DNA of 29,375 nt from Marinospirillum sp. (GCA_007119985.1 SKOQ01000198.1:1-29375), one strand, 5' to 3'. Shown: positions 16,388 to 24,108, counted from the stretch's first letter. Notes: generated from the sequence alone by a model not told the origin. A program made the numbers and translations.

Positions 16388-17692
16388 TTAGCCTTGAGCG
16401 GGCATAGCCAATTCGCGGAAGCTCTTATTCACGTCAGTAACTTGAGCATCAGCCAGCAGCTTATCCACCACCTGCTGCTCTAAAGCAGCGGCTTGAACTT
16501 GGCGCAGCATCTCTGCATTGGAACGGTAATACTCAACAACCTTTTCAGGCTCTTGGTAAGACTGCGCCATTTCAGTCAACAGCTCGTCAACAACACTGTC
16601 TTCAGCCTTCATTTCGTTAGTCTTGATCAGCTCGCCGACCAGCAGGCCCAGCTTGACGTTGTTTTCTGCCTGATCTTTGAACAAATCAGCAGGGATCTGG
16701 CTAATGTCAAAATCTGCACCCAGATTATACTGCTGGGCAGCCTGGCGACGCAGATTGTCGACTTCATTCGCGATCAATGCTTGTGGCACTTCGATGGGGT
16801 TAGCATCCATCAGTGCCTTGAAGGCCGCCTGCTTGGTGGTATTGCGCAGTGCTTGCTTGAGCTGCGCCTGCATATTTTTACGCACTTCAGCGTGGAACGC
16901 TTCTAAGCCGCCTTCGCTCACACCAAACTGAGCAAAGAATTCGTCATTCAGCTCAGGCAGCTGCTGCGCTTTAACAGCATTGATCTTGCACTTAAACACA
17001 GCGGCTTTGCCTGCCAGGTTTTCAGCCTGGTAGTCTTCTGGGAAGGTCACTTCAACATCCTTCTCTTCACCGGCTTGAGTACCGATCAGCTGATCTTCAA
17101 AGCCTGGAATGAAGCTATTAGAGCCCAGTACCAGATCATAGCCTTCACCCTTGCCACCGGCAAAAGCCTCACCATCGACAAAACCTTCAAAATCCAGATT
17201 CACCTGATCGCCATTTTCCGCAGCCTTTTCAGCTACTTCAAACTGTGCGCGCTGCTGACGCAGGTCGGTGACCAGCACTTCTAAGTCTTCATCAGTGACT
17301 TCAGAGACAGGACGCTCAACGGCTTGATCCGCAACGCTCTTTAACTCGATCTCTGGGTAAACTTCGAAGGTCGCAACAAATTCAAATGGCTCGCCGGCCT
17401 TCATGTTCTTAGGCTCGATGTCTGGCGTGCCTGCTGGATTTAGTTTTTCCTGCGTGACAGCTTCAACAAAGTGCTCGCGCATCACGTCAGCCAAAACTTC
17501 TTGGCGAACGCTTTCACCAAAACGACGCTTTACTTCAGCAAAAGGGACTTTACCAGGACGAAAACCGTCAATCTTCACCTTTTTCGCTGTTTCTCTGAGA
17601 CGCTGCTCAACGGCGGTTTCTACTTTTTCTGCTGGCACCTGAATGGTGACACGGCGCTCCAGCGCGGAAGTCGTTTCTACGGAAACTTGCAT
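16388..17692 (-). CDS. tig: Trigger factor (ribosome-associated chaperone)
   Basis: Binds ribosomal protein L23 at the exit tunnel and shields nascent chains; has prolyl isomerase activity. 434 aa, usual size. Ribosome-docking signature GFRPGKVP at 43-50; the FKBP-type domain follows at about 155-235 (NGDQVNLDFEGFVDG, FIPGFEDQLIG); the rest is the substrate-cradling helical C-domain, ending in KSFRELAMPAQG. Start ATG preceded by GAGG (cgaggaccgtcc). Promoter candidate at 17783-17811, strong terminator at 16312-16347. First gene of the conserved tig-clpP-clpX-lon order. Confidence 0.98.
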   Translation of the reverse strand: MQVSVETTSALERRVTIQVPAEKVETAVEQRLRETAKKVKIDGFRPGKVPFAEVKRRFGESVRQEVLADVMREHFVEAVTQEKLNPAGTPDIEPKNMKAGEPFEFVATFEVYPEIELKSVADQAVERPVSEVTDEDLEVLVTDLRQQRAQFEVAEKAAENGDQVNLDFEGFVDGEAFAGGKGEGYDLVLGSNSFIPGFEDQLIGTQAGEEKDVEVTFPEDYQAENLAGKAAVFKCKINAVKAQQLPELNDEFFAQFGVSEGGLEAFHAEVRKNMQAQLKQALRNTTKQAAFKALMDANPIEVPQALIANEVDNLRRQAAQQYNLGADFDISQIPADLFKDQAENNVKLGLLVGELIKTNEMKAEDSVVDELLTEMAQSYQEPEKVVEYYRSNAEMLRQVQAAALEQQVVDKLLADAQVTDVNKSFRELAMPAQG

Positions 17693-17782
17693 GGACGGTC
17701 CTCGTTAAACACTAGTGGGCTGATGCAATCACTCAATTTCGAGCAAAATGATTAAAACAGCTAATAAAAAAATAAAGGTGGG

Positions 17783-17811
17783 ATTCTAAGAGTAACAGCG
17801 CGGCGCAGCAA
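17783..17811 (-). promoter_or_regulatory. Predicted sigma70 promoter of tig
   Basis: Minus strand TTGCTG (17811-17806), 17-bp spacer, TAGAAT (17788-17783; 5/6). Gives a leader of about 84 nt, very AT-rich around 17762-17776. Confidence 0.5.
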
Positions 17812-17911
17812 GCTGAATGGATAAAAAATCTTCAACTCAATGCGCTCACCTATCAAAGCAAGCCCATCACAAACAGATCCTGATCACACAGGCAAAATAA
17901 AGAACGCACGC

Positions 17912-17939
17912 AAAAAAGCGCCCATAATAGGCGCTTTTT
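17912..17939 (-). terminator. Terminator of the tRNA operon
   Basis: Minus strand AAAAAGCGCC (17939-17930), TATTATG loop, GGCGCTTTTTT (17922-17912). Starts 8 nt after the CCA end of tRNA-His, leaving no room for a fourth tRNA. Confidence 0.9.
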
Positions 17940-17947
17940 CTAAATTC

Positions 17948-18024
17948 TGGGGTGAACGATGGGGCTCGAACCCACGACCGCTGGAGTCACAATCCAGAGC
18001 TCTACCAACTGAGCTACGCTCACC
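17948..18024 (-). tRNA. tRNA-His (GTG)
   Basis: 77 nt with encoded CCA (17950-17948). Reads GGTGAGCG at the 5' end; anticodon arm CTGGATTGTGACTCCAG gives anticodon GTG; T-arm GTGGGTTCGAGCCCCA. C at the discriminator position opposite an extra 5' G, the identity feature of tRNA-His, is present. Last tRNA of the Pro-Arg-His operon. Confidence 0.97.
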
Positions 18025-18090
18025 ATATATCAAAAAACCATTTCTCTCTGCATCCCAAGCCAGATGATTCAAGAAGCTGCTTGCGCGTCT

Positions 18091-18167
18091 TGGCGCGCCC
18101 AGCAGGACTCGAACCTGCAACCTACGGCTTAGAAGGCCGTTGCTCTATCCGGTTGAGCTATAGGCGC
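18091..18167 (-). tRNA. tRNA-Arg (TCT)
   Basis: 77 nt with encoded CCA. The 7-bp acceptor stem GCGCCTA/TGGGCGC closes; anticodon arm CGGCCTTCTAAGCCG gives TCT, reading AGA/AGG codons; T-arm CAGGTTCGAGTCCTG. Middle gene of the tRNA operon. Confidence 0.97.
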
Positions 18168-18204
18168 TTATTCGACCTAGCTAGCTCTGATCGAGCTAAA
18201 AAAA

Positions 18205-18281
18205 TGGTCGGGGTAGAGGGATTCGAACCCCCGACATCCTGCTCCCAAAGCAGGCGCGCTACCAGACTGCGCTATACCCCG
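18205..18281 (-). tRNA. tRNA-Pro (TGG)
   Basis: 77 nt with encoded CCA. Acceptor CGGGGTA/TACCCCG; anticodon arm CCTGCTTTGGGAGCAGG gives TGG; T-arm GGGGGTTCGAATCCCTC. First gene after the strong promoter at 18326-18353. Confidence 0.97.
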
Positions 18282-18325
18282 ACGATCTCGTGGACTCGCT
18301 CTGCTTGTCCTCTCGATGGGTGCGC

Positions 18326-18353
18326 ATTATAGGGGTTCTATTTTTCACGTCAA
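18326..18353 (-). promoter_or_regulatory. Strong tRNA operon promoter with GC-rich discriminator
   Basis: Minus strand TTGACG (18353-18348), 16-bp spacer, perfect TATAAT (18331-18326), followed by GCGCACCC. A GC-rich discriminator after the -10 is typical of stable-RNA promoters repressed by ppGpp, so growth-rate/stringent control is likely (inference). Confidence 0.85.
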
Positions 18354-18414
18354 GCCCTTTTTTAAAAAAATGCAGATATTTCACTTCCTTGCTTCTCATG
18401 CGAGAATAGAACCC
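18333..18414. repeat. 9-bp inverted repeat spanning the tRNA/folD divergent region
   Basis: GGGTTCTAT (18333-18341) and ATAGAACCC (18406-18414) are perfect inverse copies separated by 64 bp. The left arm lies in the spacer of the tRNA promoter; the right arm is about 40 bp before folD. They could be paired operator half-sites or coincidence. Confidence 0.4.
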
Positions 18415-18454
18415 ACTTTTTGATCATTGCCGCTAATCAGGAAACCACCGACCC

Positions 18455-19333
18455 ATGAGCGCACAACTCCTTGATGGTAAACACCTCGCACTCACGCTGC
18501 GCGAAACTGTTGCAGCCCGCATTCAGCAACGCCAAGCTCAAGGCCTACGCGCCCCTTGTCTTGCCGTGATTCTGGTTGGACAAGACCCAGCCTCTGAGGT
18601 TTATGTCCGCAACAAGCATGTCGCCTGTGAAAAAGCGGGCATTACCTCTCAAGCCTATACCTTAGAGGCCAGTACCAGCCAAACCCAGCTTGAAGCCCTC
18701 ATCGACCAACTGAATGCAGACCCTGAAACCGATGGCATTTTGCTCCAGCTGCCTCTTCCACAAGGGCTTGATGCCACGCCGCTTTTAGAGCGCATTCGAC
18801 CAGACAAAGATGTTGATGGCTTCCATCCTTACAACCTCGGCCGCCTCGCGCAGCGCCAGCCTCTGCTGCGCCCCTGCACGCCGAAAGGCATCATGACCTT
18901 GCTTGCCCAAACAGGGCACAACTTAAAAGGCTTAAAAGCCACCATTGTTGGCGCTTCCAATATTGTTGGCCGCCCAATGGCTTTAGAGCTATTGCTCGCT
19001 GGCTGTACTGTGACGGTCACGCATCGTTTTACGCGCGATCTGGAAGCTGAAGTCCGCGCAGCTGATCTGGTGGTTGTGGGTGTTGGCAAGCCCGGCCTGG
19101 TGAAGGGAGAATGGATCAAACCTGGTGCACTGGTGATCGATGTCGGCATTAATCGCCTCGAATCCGGTGAACTGGTTGGTGATATCGAATACGCAGCGGC
19201 CGCTGAGCGTGCCAGCTGGATCACCCCCGTCCCCGGCGGCGTTGGACCCATGACGGTTGCTTCACTTTTAGAAAACACGTTACAAGCTTGCGAACTACTG
19301 CACTCGGCAGCTGAATCAACGCCTACCACTTAA
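18455..19333 (+). CDS. folD: Bifunctional methylene-THF dehydrogenase/cyclohydrolase FolD
   Basis: Interconverts 5,10-methylene-THF, methenyl-THF and 10-formyl-THF with NADP; supplies one-carbon units for purines and formyl-Met. 292 aa, normal. Active-site Tyr50 and Lys54 in SEVYVRNKH, Gln98 in DGILLQLPLP, Asp121 in KDVDGFHP, Rossmann GASNIVGRP at 166-174, and PGGVGPMT at 260-267. The start ATG has a distant AGGA (13 nt upstream), so the ribosome-binding site is poor, but the N-terminus MSAQLLDGK fits the family. Divergent from the tRNA operon. A position next to tRNAs and tig is shared with Pseudomonas. Confidence 0.97.
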   Translation: MSAQLLDGKHLALTLRETVAARIQQRQAQGLRAPCLAVILVGQDPASEVYVRNKHVACEKAGITSQAYTLEASTSQTQLEALIDQLNADPETDGILLQLPLPQGLDATPLLERIRPDKDVDGFHPYNLGRLAQRQPLLRPCTPKGIMTLLAQTGHNLKGLKATIVGASNIVGRPMALELLLAGCTVTVTHRFTRDLEAEVRAADLVVVGVGKPGLVKGEWIKPGALVIDVGINRLESGELVGDIEYAAAAERASWITPVPGGVGPMTVASLLENTLQACELLHSAAESTPTT

Positions 19334-19340
19334 GTTGTAT

Positions 19341-19369
19341 TAGGCAAGTGCAGCGCTCTTCTTTAGAAT
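19341..19369 (+). promoter_or_regulatory. Possible promoter of the aminotransferase gene
   Basis: TAGGCA (19341-19346), 17-bp spacer, TAGAAT (19364-19369). Begins 8 bp after the folD stop and would give a short leader of about 28 nt. Weak -35 match. Confidence 0.35.
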
Positions 19370-19403
19370 CGTTTTTTTGATGCCGCCACCCAAAGGAACC
19401 ACC

Positions 19404-20597
19404 ATGTTTGGACAACTTGAACACCTGCCAGCCGACCCCATCCTTGGTCTCATCGAAGCGTACAAAAAGGATACCAACCCCAGTAAAATTGATCTGGGGG
19501 TGGGTGTGTATCGCGATGCTGCTGGCAATACGCCGATTATGCATGCTGTTAAGGAAGCAGAAGCGCTACTGCTAACACGCGAAACCACCAAAAGCTATAT
19601 CGGCTCTCATGGTGATCCAGAGTATGCGCGCGCCATCTTGCCTTTGGTTTTTGGCGCAGCCTCTCCATTACTGGAGAGTCAACGCATTAGCCTGACTCAA
19701 GCACCTGGCGGAACAGGTGCGCTGCGCTTGGCGGCGGATTTCATCAAACGCTGTGCCCCTGAAAAAACCGTGTGGATCTCTGATCCTACTTGGCCCAACC
19801 ACTTTTCCATCATGCAAGCAGCCGGTGTTCAATATGCCAAGTATCGCTATGTAGATAGCCAAGCCAATCAGTTGGATTTTGCCGCCATGCTCGAAGATCT
19901 GCGCGCGATTCCGACTGGCGATATCGTGTTGCTGCATGCCTGCTGCCATAATCCAACCGGCTTCGATTTAAGTGCAGCACAGTGGCAGCAGGTTGCGGAC
20001 CTACTCCAAGAACGCCAACTCTTGCCATTAATCGATTTTGCCTACCAGGGCTTTGGTGATGGCCTAGAAGAAGATGCCTTTGCCGTACGCTTGCTGGCAG
20101 AGCAACTCCCTGAGGTGATGATCACCGCCTCCTGCTCGAAGAACTTTGGCCTTTATCGTGAGCGTATTGGTAGCTTTATCGCGACAGCACCCAACGCGAA
20201 CGCCAAGGCAGCCCTAGCGAGCCAGCTCGCACTGGTGGCCCGCGCCAACTACTCCAACCCCCCAGCGCATGGCAGTGCGATTGTCAGCACCATTTTGCAT
20301 AGCACGGAGCTGCGTAGCCTGTGGCAGGATGAAGTCAATAGCATGCGCATGCGGATTAACAGCCTACGTCAAGCACTGGTGGATGGCCTTGCACCCCATG
20401 GCCTGAGCGAACGTTTTGCCTGTGTCGCCGAACAAAAAGGCATGTTTTCCTATTCTGGCCTTACTCCTGCGCAAGTCACTCAGCTCCAACAGGATTTCGG
20501 CATCTACATGGTCTCTACCGGCCGAATGAATATTGCTGGCTATCATCAACAGAACCTGCCTTACCTCTGTAAAGCGATCGCTGCGGTCTGCCAGTAG
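19404..20597 (+). CDS. Aromatic/aspartate-type amino acid aminotransferase (PLP, class I)
   Basis: Transfers amino groups between aromatic amino acids or aspartate and 2-oxoglutarate (cytoplasm). 397 aa from ATG 19404, which has AAGGA 7 nt upstream; a reading from 19377 would add nine residues. Fold-type I landmarks: KIDLGVGVYRD near the N-terminus, PGGTGA cofactor loop at 101-106, DPTWPNH at 127-133, HNPTG at 182-186, Asp211 and Tyr214 in DFAYQGFGDG, Schiff-base Lys246 in SCSKNFG, and a substrate Arg in STGRMNIAG near the C-terminus. The LLHACCHNPTG wording resembles aromatic aminotransferases such as that of Paracoccus more than E. coli AspC, so tyrosine/phenylalanine activity is likely but not certain. 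Confidence 0.9.
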   Translation: MFGQLEHLPADPILGLIEAYKKDTNPSKIDLGVGVYRDAAGNTPIMHAVKEAEALLLTRETTKSYIGSHGDPEYARAILPLVFGAASPLLESQRISLTQAPGGTGALRLAADFIKRCAPEKTVWISDPTWPNHFSIMQAAGVQYAKYRYVDSQANQLDFAAMLEDLRAIPTGDIVLLHACCHNPTGFDLSAAQWQQVADLLQERQLLPLIDFAYQGFGDGLEEDAFAVRLLAEQLPEVMITASCSKNFGLYRERIGSFIATAPNANAKAALASQLALVARANYSNPPAHGSAIVSTILHSTELRSLWQDEVNSMRMRINSLRQALVDGLAPHGLSERFACVAEQKGMFSYSGLTPAQVTQLQQDFGIYMVSTGRMNIAGYHQQNLPYLCKAIAAVCQ

Positions 20598-20610
20598 AGT
20601 CAACCCCTCT

Positions 20611-20636
20611 CCGGCACAGACTCAGCGCTGTGCCGG
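20611..20636 (+). other. Strong hairpin after the aminotransferase gene, no U-run
   Basis: CCGGCACAG, 8-nt loop, CTGTGCCGG: perfect 9-bp GC-rich stem 13 nt after the stop. It lacks a T-run downstream, so it may stabilise the 3' end or act with Rho rather than as an intrinsic terminator. Confidence 0.6.
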
Positions 20637-20786
20637 CCCTCTAGAAAGCGCCCACCCCCCTTAAAGCGTGATCTCCTTCAAGTTTATGCACTTTTATAGC
20701 AAAACAACCTTTGCTTTCTCAGAGAGTGTTCTAAAATGGATTTATCTAAGCCATAACATCAGTCAAGCTAAGCAAGGAGAAGGGAT

Positions 20787-21458
20787 ATGCTCAAACTCGG
20801 GGAGCGGATTCAGCATTTAAGAAAATCACGCCATATGACCCAGCAACAACTTGCCGATCAGCTTGGCATTGACCAAGGTGCTATTTCACGCTGGGAAAGA
20901 AATCACATCACCCCCTCGGCTCGTTATCGCCAAGCACTGGAACGGACTTTTCAAGCTTCTTTGATGGATGGCAATCATGCCCTTTTTGAAAGCGTGAACC
21001 GAGATCTGCATGACGCCATGATCATGGATTGCGATTTCAATCTGCTGGCCGCCTCAGAAACAGCGATTGCGATTCAAGGCTGCCGCACTCGCCAAGAACT
21101 GCTTTCCCACCCCTACCTGCCGCTGAGTCATCCTCATTACCAAGCACTCAGGCACTGGCTCAAGGATGCTAATGCTTTTAGTGAGGGCGTCAATTGGGTC
21201 AAAATCAGCCACCTGCCCTGCTTGACGGTGCATTCAGGTGTGCGCTGGATGGACTGCCTACTGATGCCTTTTCGATTGGATTCAGGCGAGCTGGTGTATC
21301 GTATTTCACAGCGCCTTCAAGAGCCGGCCGCTCAAGAAACCTTAGTACGCGCCCTTTTGGAAAGAGAAGGCCAGCAGCGTGAGCTCCTGTTACCGATTGA
21401 GAGCCTCGGATTTCAGCTCAACGCACACAAGGCACCTGCCCAACAAGCGGTCGGATAG
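20787..21458 (+). CDS. XRE-family transcriptional regulator with unassigned C-terminal domain
   Basis: 223 aa. N-terminal helix-turn-helix at about 5-55: LGERIQHLRKSRHMTQQQLA, then GIDQGAISRWERNHITPS, a classic Cro/CI-type domain. Residues 75-180 (DLHDAMIMDCDFNLLAASETA through MDCLLMPFRLDSGELVYRIS) look like an alpha/beta ligand-binding fold of PAS type by strand pattern, but I do not recognise the family. There are four Cys in the C-terminal half (MDC, GC, LPC, MDC). AAGGAG stands ahead of the ATG. Stand-alone transcription unit: a poor promoter-like pair TTGCTT/TAAAAT at 20711-20737 and a shared terminator at 21487-21519. Target genes cannot be told from context; neighbours are an aminotransferase and prfC. 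Confidence 0.85.
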   Translation: MLKLGERIQHLRKSRHMTQQQLADQLGIDQGAISRWERNHITPSARYRQALERTFQASLMDGNHALFESVNRDLHDAMIMDCDFNLLAASETAIAIQGCRTRQELLSHPYLPLSHPHYQALRHWLKDANAFSEGVNWVKISHLPCLTVHSGVRWMDCLLMPFRLDSGELVYRISQRLQEPAAQETLVRALLEREGQQRELLLPIESLGFQLNAHKAPAQQAVG

Positions 21459-21486
21459 ATGAGAACCAGCCAGGGTACTCCCATCC

Positions 21487-21519
21487 AAAAAAATCAGGCC
21501 CCAAAGGAGCCTGATTTTT
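21487..21519. terminator. Bidirectional terminator between XRE gene and prfC
   Basis: AAAAATCAGGC (21489-21499), 9-nt loop, GCCTGATTTTT (21509-21519), with a run of As on the left, giving U-runs for both strands. Closes both convergent genes. Confidence 0.9.
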
Positions 21520-21547
21520 ATTCTTCTCAACAAGAAAGGCGTCGCTT

Positions 21548-23134
21548 TTAGTGCTCTCGCGTAGAGTGGAACTCAATCTCAGGATAGCGCTCTTGCGCCA
21601 TCTGTAAATTCACGCGCGAAGTGGCCAGATAAGTCAGCAATCCACCGCCATCTACCGCTAAGTTGTCCTCGGCTTTACGGCGGAATTCCTCCAGCTTTTT
21701 CGCATCAGAAGACTCGACCCAGCGCGCCGTTTGTACGCTCACCGGCTCATACAGGCAATCAACCTTGTATTCATCCTGCAAACGAAACATCACCACTTCA
21801 AACTGCAGTTGACCCACTGCGCCTAACACCAAATCATTGTTACGCATCGGCTGAAAAAGCTGGACCGCACCTTCTTCAGAGAGCTGCTGCAGCCCTTTTT
21901 GCAACTGCTTCATCTTCAGCGGATCTTTAGGGCGCACCTTTTTAAAGAGCTCAGGCGCAAAATGCGGGATACCGGTAAACTTTAAGTCTTCGCCTTCAGT
22001 AAAGGTATCACCGATCTGAATCGTGCCATGATTGTGCAAGCCAATAATATCGCCCGACCAAGCCTCTTCCAGCAACTCACGCTCACCCGCCATAAAGTTC
22101 ACTGCATCGGCGATGCGCACATCTTTACCGATTCGGCAGTGGCGCATCTTGAGGCCACGCGTATAGCGCCCAGAGCACACCCGCATAAATGCGATGCGAT
22201 CACGATGCTTAGGGTCCATATTGGCTTGAATTTTGAACACAAAACCAGAGAACTTGGGCTCATCTGCAGCCACAGGGCGGGTTTCTGTCGCGCGAGCACC
22301 GGGGGAGGGCGCCCACTTGACAAAGTCAGACAGCATTTCTTTAACACCGAAGTTGCCCAACGCCGTGCCAAAGTAAACAGGCGTTAAGCGCCCAGCCAGA
22401 AAAGCCTCTTCATCCCAAGTGTGGGTTGCACCTTGCACCAGTTCCAGCTCCTCGACCAGCTGCTCATACTCATCACCGAGAAAAGCCCGCGCGGCATCCG
22501 AATCCAACCCCTGAATACGCTCATCTTCTGGTAACACATGGCCTTGACCTGGCTTAAAAACATGAATCTCATCGTTATAGAGGTTATACACCCCTTTAAA
22601 CCACTGACCGGAACCAATAGGCCAGTTGATTGGCGCCGCTTTGATCTTCAGAACCTCTTCGATCTCATCCAACAGCTCAATCGGGTCACGAATATCACGG
22701 TCCAGTTTATTGACGAAAGAAAAGATCGGGGTATCGCGCAAACGACAGACATCCATCAGCTTGATGGTGCGATCTTCTACCCCTTTGGCCCCATCCACCA
22801 CCATCAGCGCAGAATCCACCGCAGTCAGGGTGCGATAGGTATCCTCGGAGAAATCTTCGTGGCCGGGCGTATCCAGTAGATTGACGATGCGATCATGAAA
22901 AGGAAACTGCATCACTGAAGAGGTAATCGAGATCCCCCGCTCCTGCTCCATACTCATCCAGTCAGAAGTGGCATGCTTATCTCCCTTCTTACCCTTCACA
23001 GTGCCGGCAGTTTGAATCAGCTGACCAAGGAGAATCAGCTTTTCAGTGATGGTGGTTTTACCAGCGTCAGGGTGACTAATAATCGCAAAAGTGCGGCGCT
23101 TTTGAACTTCCGCGCTGAGTAGGGTGGTGGACAT
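21548..23134 (-). CDS. prfC: Peptide chain release factor 3
   Basis: GTPase that removes RF1/RF2 from the ribosome after peptide release. 528 aa from ATG 23134, which has GAGG 6 nt upstream and matches the family start (MSTTLLSAEVQKRRTFAIISHPDAG is the usual beginning); an upstream ATG in frame at 23191 would add 19 unsupported residues. G1 HPDAGKTT at about 21-28, G2 RGISIT 66-71, G3 DTPGHEDF 88-95, G4 NKLD 142-145, then domains II and III (SGFVFKIQANMDPKHRDR, GAVGQLQFEVV). Single-gene unit ending at the shared terminator. Confidence 0.97.
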   Translation of the reverse strand: MSTTLLSAEVQKRRTFAIISHPDAGKTTITEKLILLGQLIQTAGTVKGKKGDKHATSDWMSMEQERGISITSSVMQFPFHDRIVNLLDTPGHEDFSEDTYRTLTAVDSALMVVDGAKGVEDRTIKLMDVCRLRDTPIFSFVNKLDRDIRDPIELLDEIEEVLKIKAAPINWPIGSGQWFKGVYNLYNDEIHVFKPGQGHVLPEDERIQGLDSDAARAFLGDEYEQLVEELELVQGATHTWDEEAFLAGRLTPVYFGTALGNFGVKEMLSDFVKWAPSPGARATETRPVAADEPKFSGFVFKIQANMDPKHRDRIAFMRVCSGRYTRGLKMRHCRIGKDVRIADAVNFMAGERELLEEAWSGDIIGLHNHGTIQIGDTFTEGEDLKFTGIPHFAPELFKKVRPKDPLKMKQLQKGLQQLSEEGAVQLFQPMRNNDLVLGAVGQLQFEVVMFRLQDEYKVDCLYEPVSVQTARWVESSDAKKLEEFRRKAEDNLAVDGGGLLTYLATSRVNLQMAQERYPEIEFHSTREH

Positions 23135-23242
23135 CCAAACCTCTGTGTTGATCATGAGAAGATAAGCAGGAGAGCCTCTGGTCAGCATCACGGGGCAAGT
23201 CTTGAGTCACTTGACAAGCACGTTCAACCTCGTGACAAACCA

Positions 23243-23268
23243 AAAATAGCTTTATAGCGCGCTATTTT
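23243..23268. promoter_or_regulatory. Nested palindrome in the prfC/ars divergent region
   Basis: AAAATAGC (23243-23250) and GCTATTTT (23261-23268) form an 8-bp inverted repeat with a 10-nt gap. Overlapping it is a perfect 12-bp palindrome ATAGCGCGCTAT (23254-23265). On the minus strand the same stretch includes TATAAA, which could be a prfC -10. Candidate operator for a dimeric regulator such as the ArsR domain encoded next door; the assignment is inference. Confidence 0.4.
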
Positions 23269-23394
23269 CGCTGATCTCTAGAGGAGACACAACCAAAGAG
23301 AAGCCCTGATTCAGATCCATCAATTTTTGCATGGCTAGGCAGCTAAGAAGCGAGAGGGTAAACTGAGTGCTCACTTTCCTTGGTGTACTTGTCG

Positions 23395-24108
23395 ATGAGT
23401 CACAGCAAAAAAAACGTCCTTTTTATTTGTACCGCCAATGCTGCTCGCTCACAAATGGCTGAAGCCTTGCTCCGCCATCGAGCTGGTCAGCATTTTAAGG
23501 TCATGAGTGCAGGTACTCACCCCAAAGCCTTAGATCCACGTGCCTGCGCCGCTTTAGAAGAGGCGGGAATACCTAGCCATGACTTATCAGCCAAAGGATT
23601 GGAGCAGCTGCCTGAGTCACATTTTGATTTTGTGATTTCTCTTTGCGAACAAGCCAGTCAAGAATGCGCTCCACGCCCTCAGCAAGGCGTTTTTATTGCT
23701 TGGGATTTAGCCGATCCAGCACCAAGCGCTGATCCACTCGCGTTTCAGCAGACCCTTGCATTATTGCAACACAAGATCACCGCCTTTATCGCTGCGAATC
23801 AATCAGTCCACCAATCTTATGCCGGCCAGCTTCCACCAACGCAAGTCTTCAAGCTCCTCGGCGATGAACTCCGGCTGGCTTGTATGCGAATGATTCTTGC
23901 CAAGGGAGAGCTGTGTGTCTGTGAGATGATGGAGGCACTACAAGCCTCACAACCTAAAGTGTCTCGCCATCTGGCCCAGTTACGTCAAGCCGGACTGCTG
24001 CTAGATCGTCGCCAAGGCCAGTGGGTATTCTATCAACTCCACCCCCTCTTGCCTGAGTGGATCAAGACTGTCTTGCAAAGCCTGCCCGAAGAGCAAACAA
24101 AAAAATAG
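23395..24108 (+). CDS. Arsenate reductase (LMW-PTP type) fused to ArsR-type regulator
   Basis: One intact frame with two domains, 237 aa. Residues 7-135 form a low-molecular-weight phosphatase/thioredoxin-coupled arsenate reductase: P-loop CTANAARS (Cys12, Arg18), the second and third redox cysteines Cys84 and Cys91 in SLCEQASQEC with the 7-residue spacing of Bacillus/Staphylococcus ArsC, and the acid loop ADPAP (Asp107). Residues about 150-230 form a winged helix of ArsR type: LLGDELRL, ELCVCEMM with Cys174 and Cys176 (the arsenite site of E. coli ArsR), and QPKVSRHLAQLRQAGLL as recognition helix. Start uncertain: ATG 23395 chosen; TTG 23380 or GTG 23383 would add a few residues, and none has a good ribosome-binding site. 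No arsB, acr3, arsJ or arsH is beside it. A weak promoter candidate is TAGGCA-17 bp-TAAACT ending at 23364. Confidence 0.9.
   Translation: MSHSKKNVLFICTANAARSQMAEALLRHRAGQHFKVMSAGTHPKALDPRACAALEEAGIPSHDLSAKGLEQLPESHFDFVISLCEQASQECAPRPQQGVFIAWDLADPAPSADPLAFQQTLALLQHKITAFIAANQSVHQSYAGQLPPTQVFKLLGDELRLACMRMILAKGELCVCEMMEALQASQPKVSRHLAQLRQAGLLLDRRQGQWVFYQLHPLLPEWIKTVLQSLPEEQTKK

Noticed and set aside
17693..17947. Possible degenerate tRNA-Leu between tRNA-His and tig
   Set aside because: No cloverleaf, T-loop GGTTCGA or anticodon stem found; the stretch holds a terminator and the tig promoter only.
23135..23191. Upstream ATG adding 19 residues to RF3
   Set aside because: The extra residues are unlike the RF3 N-terminus, and the internal ATG has GAGG at 6 nt and the expected family start.
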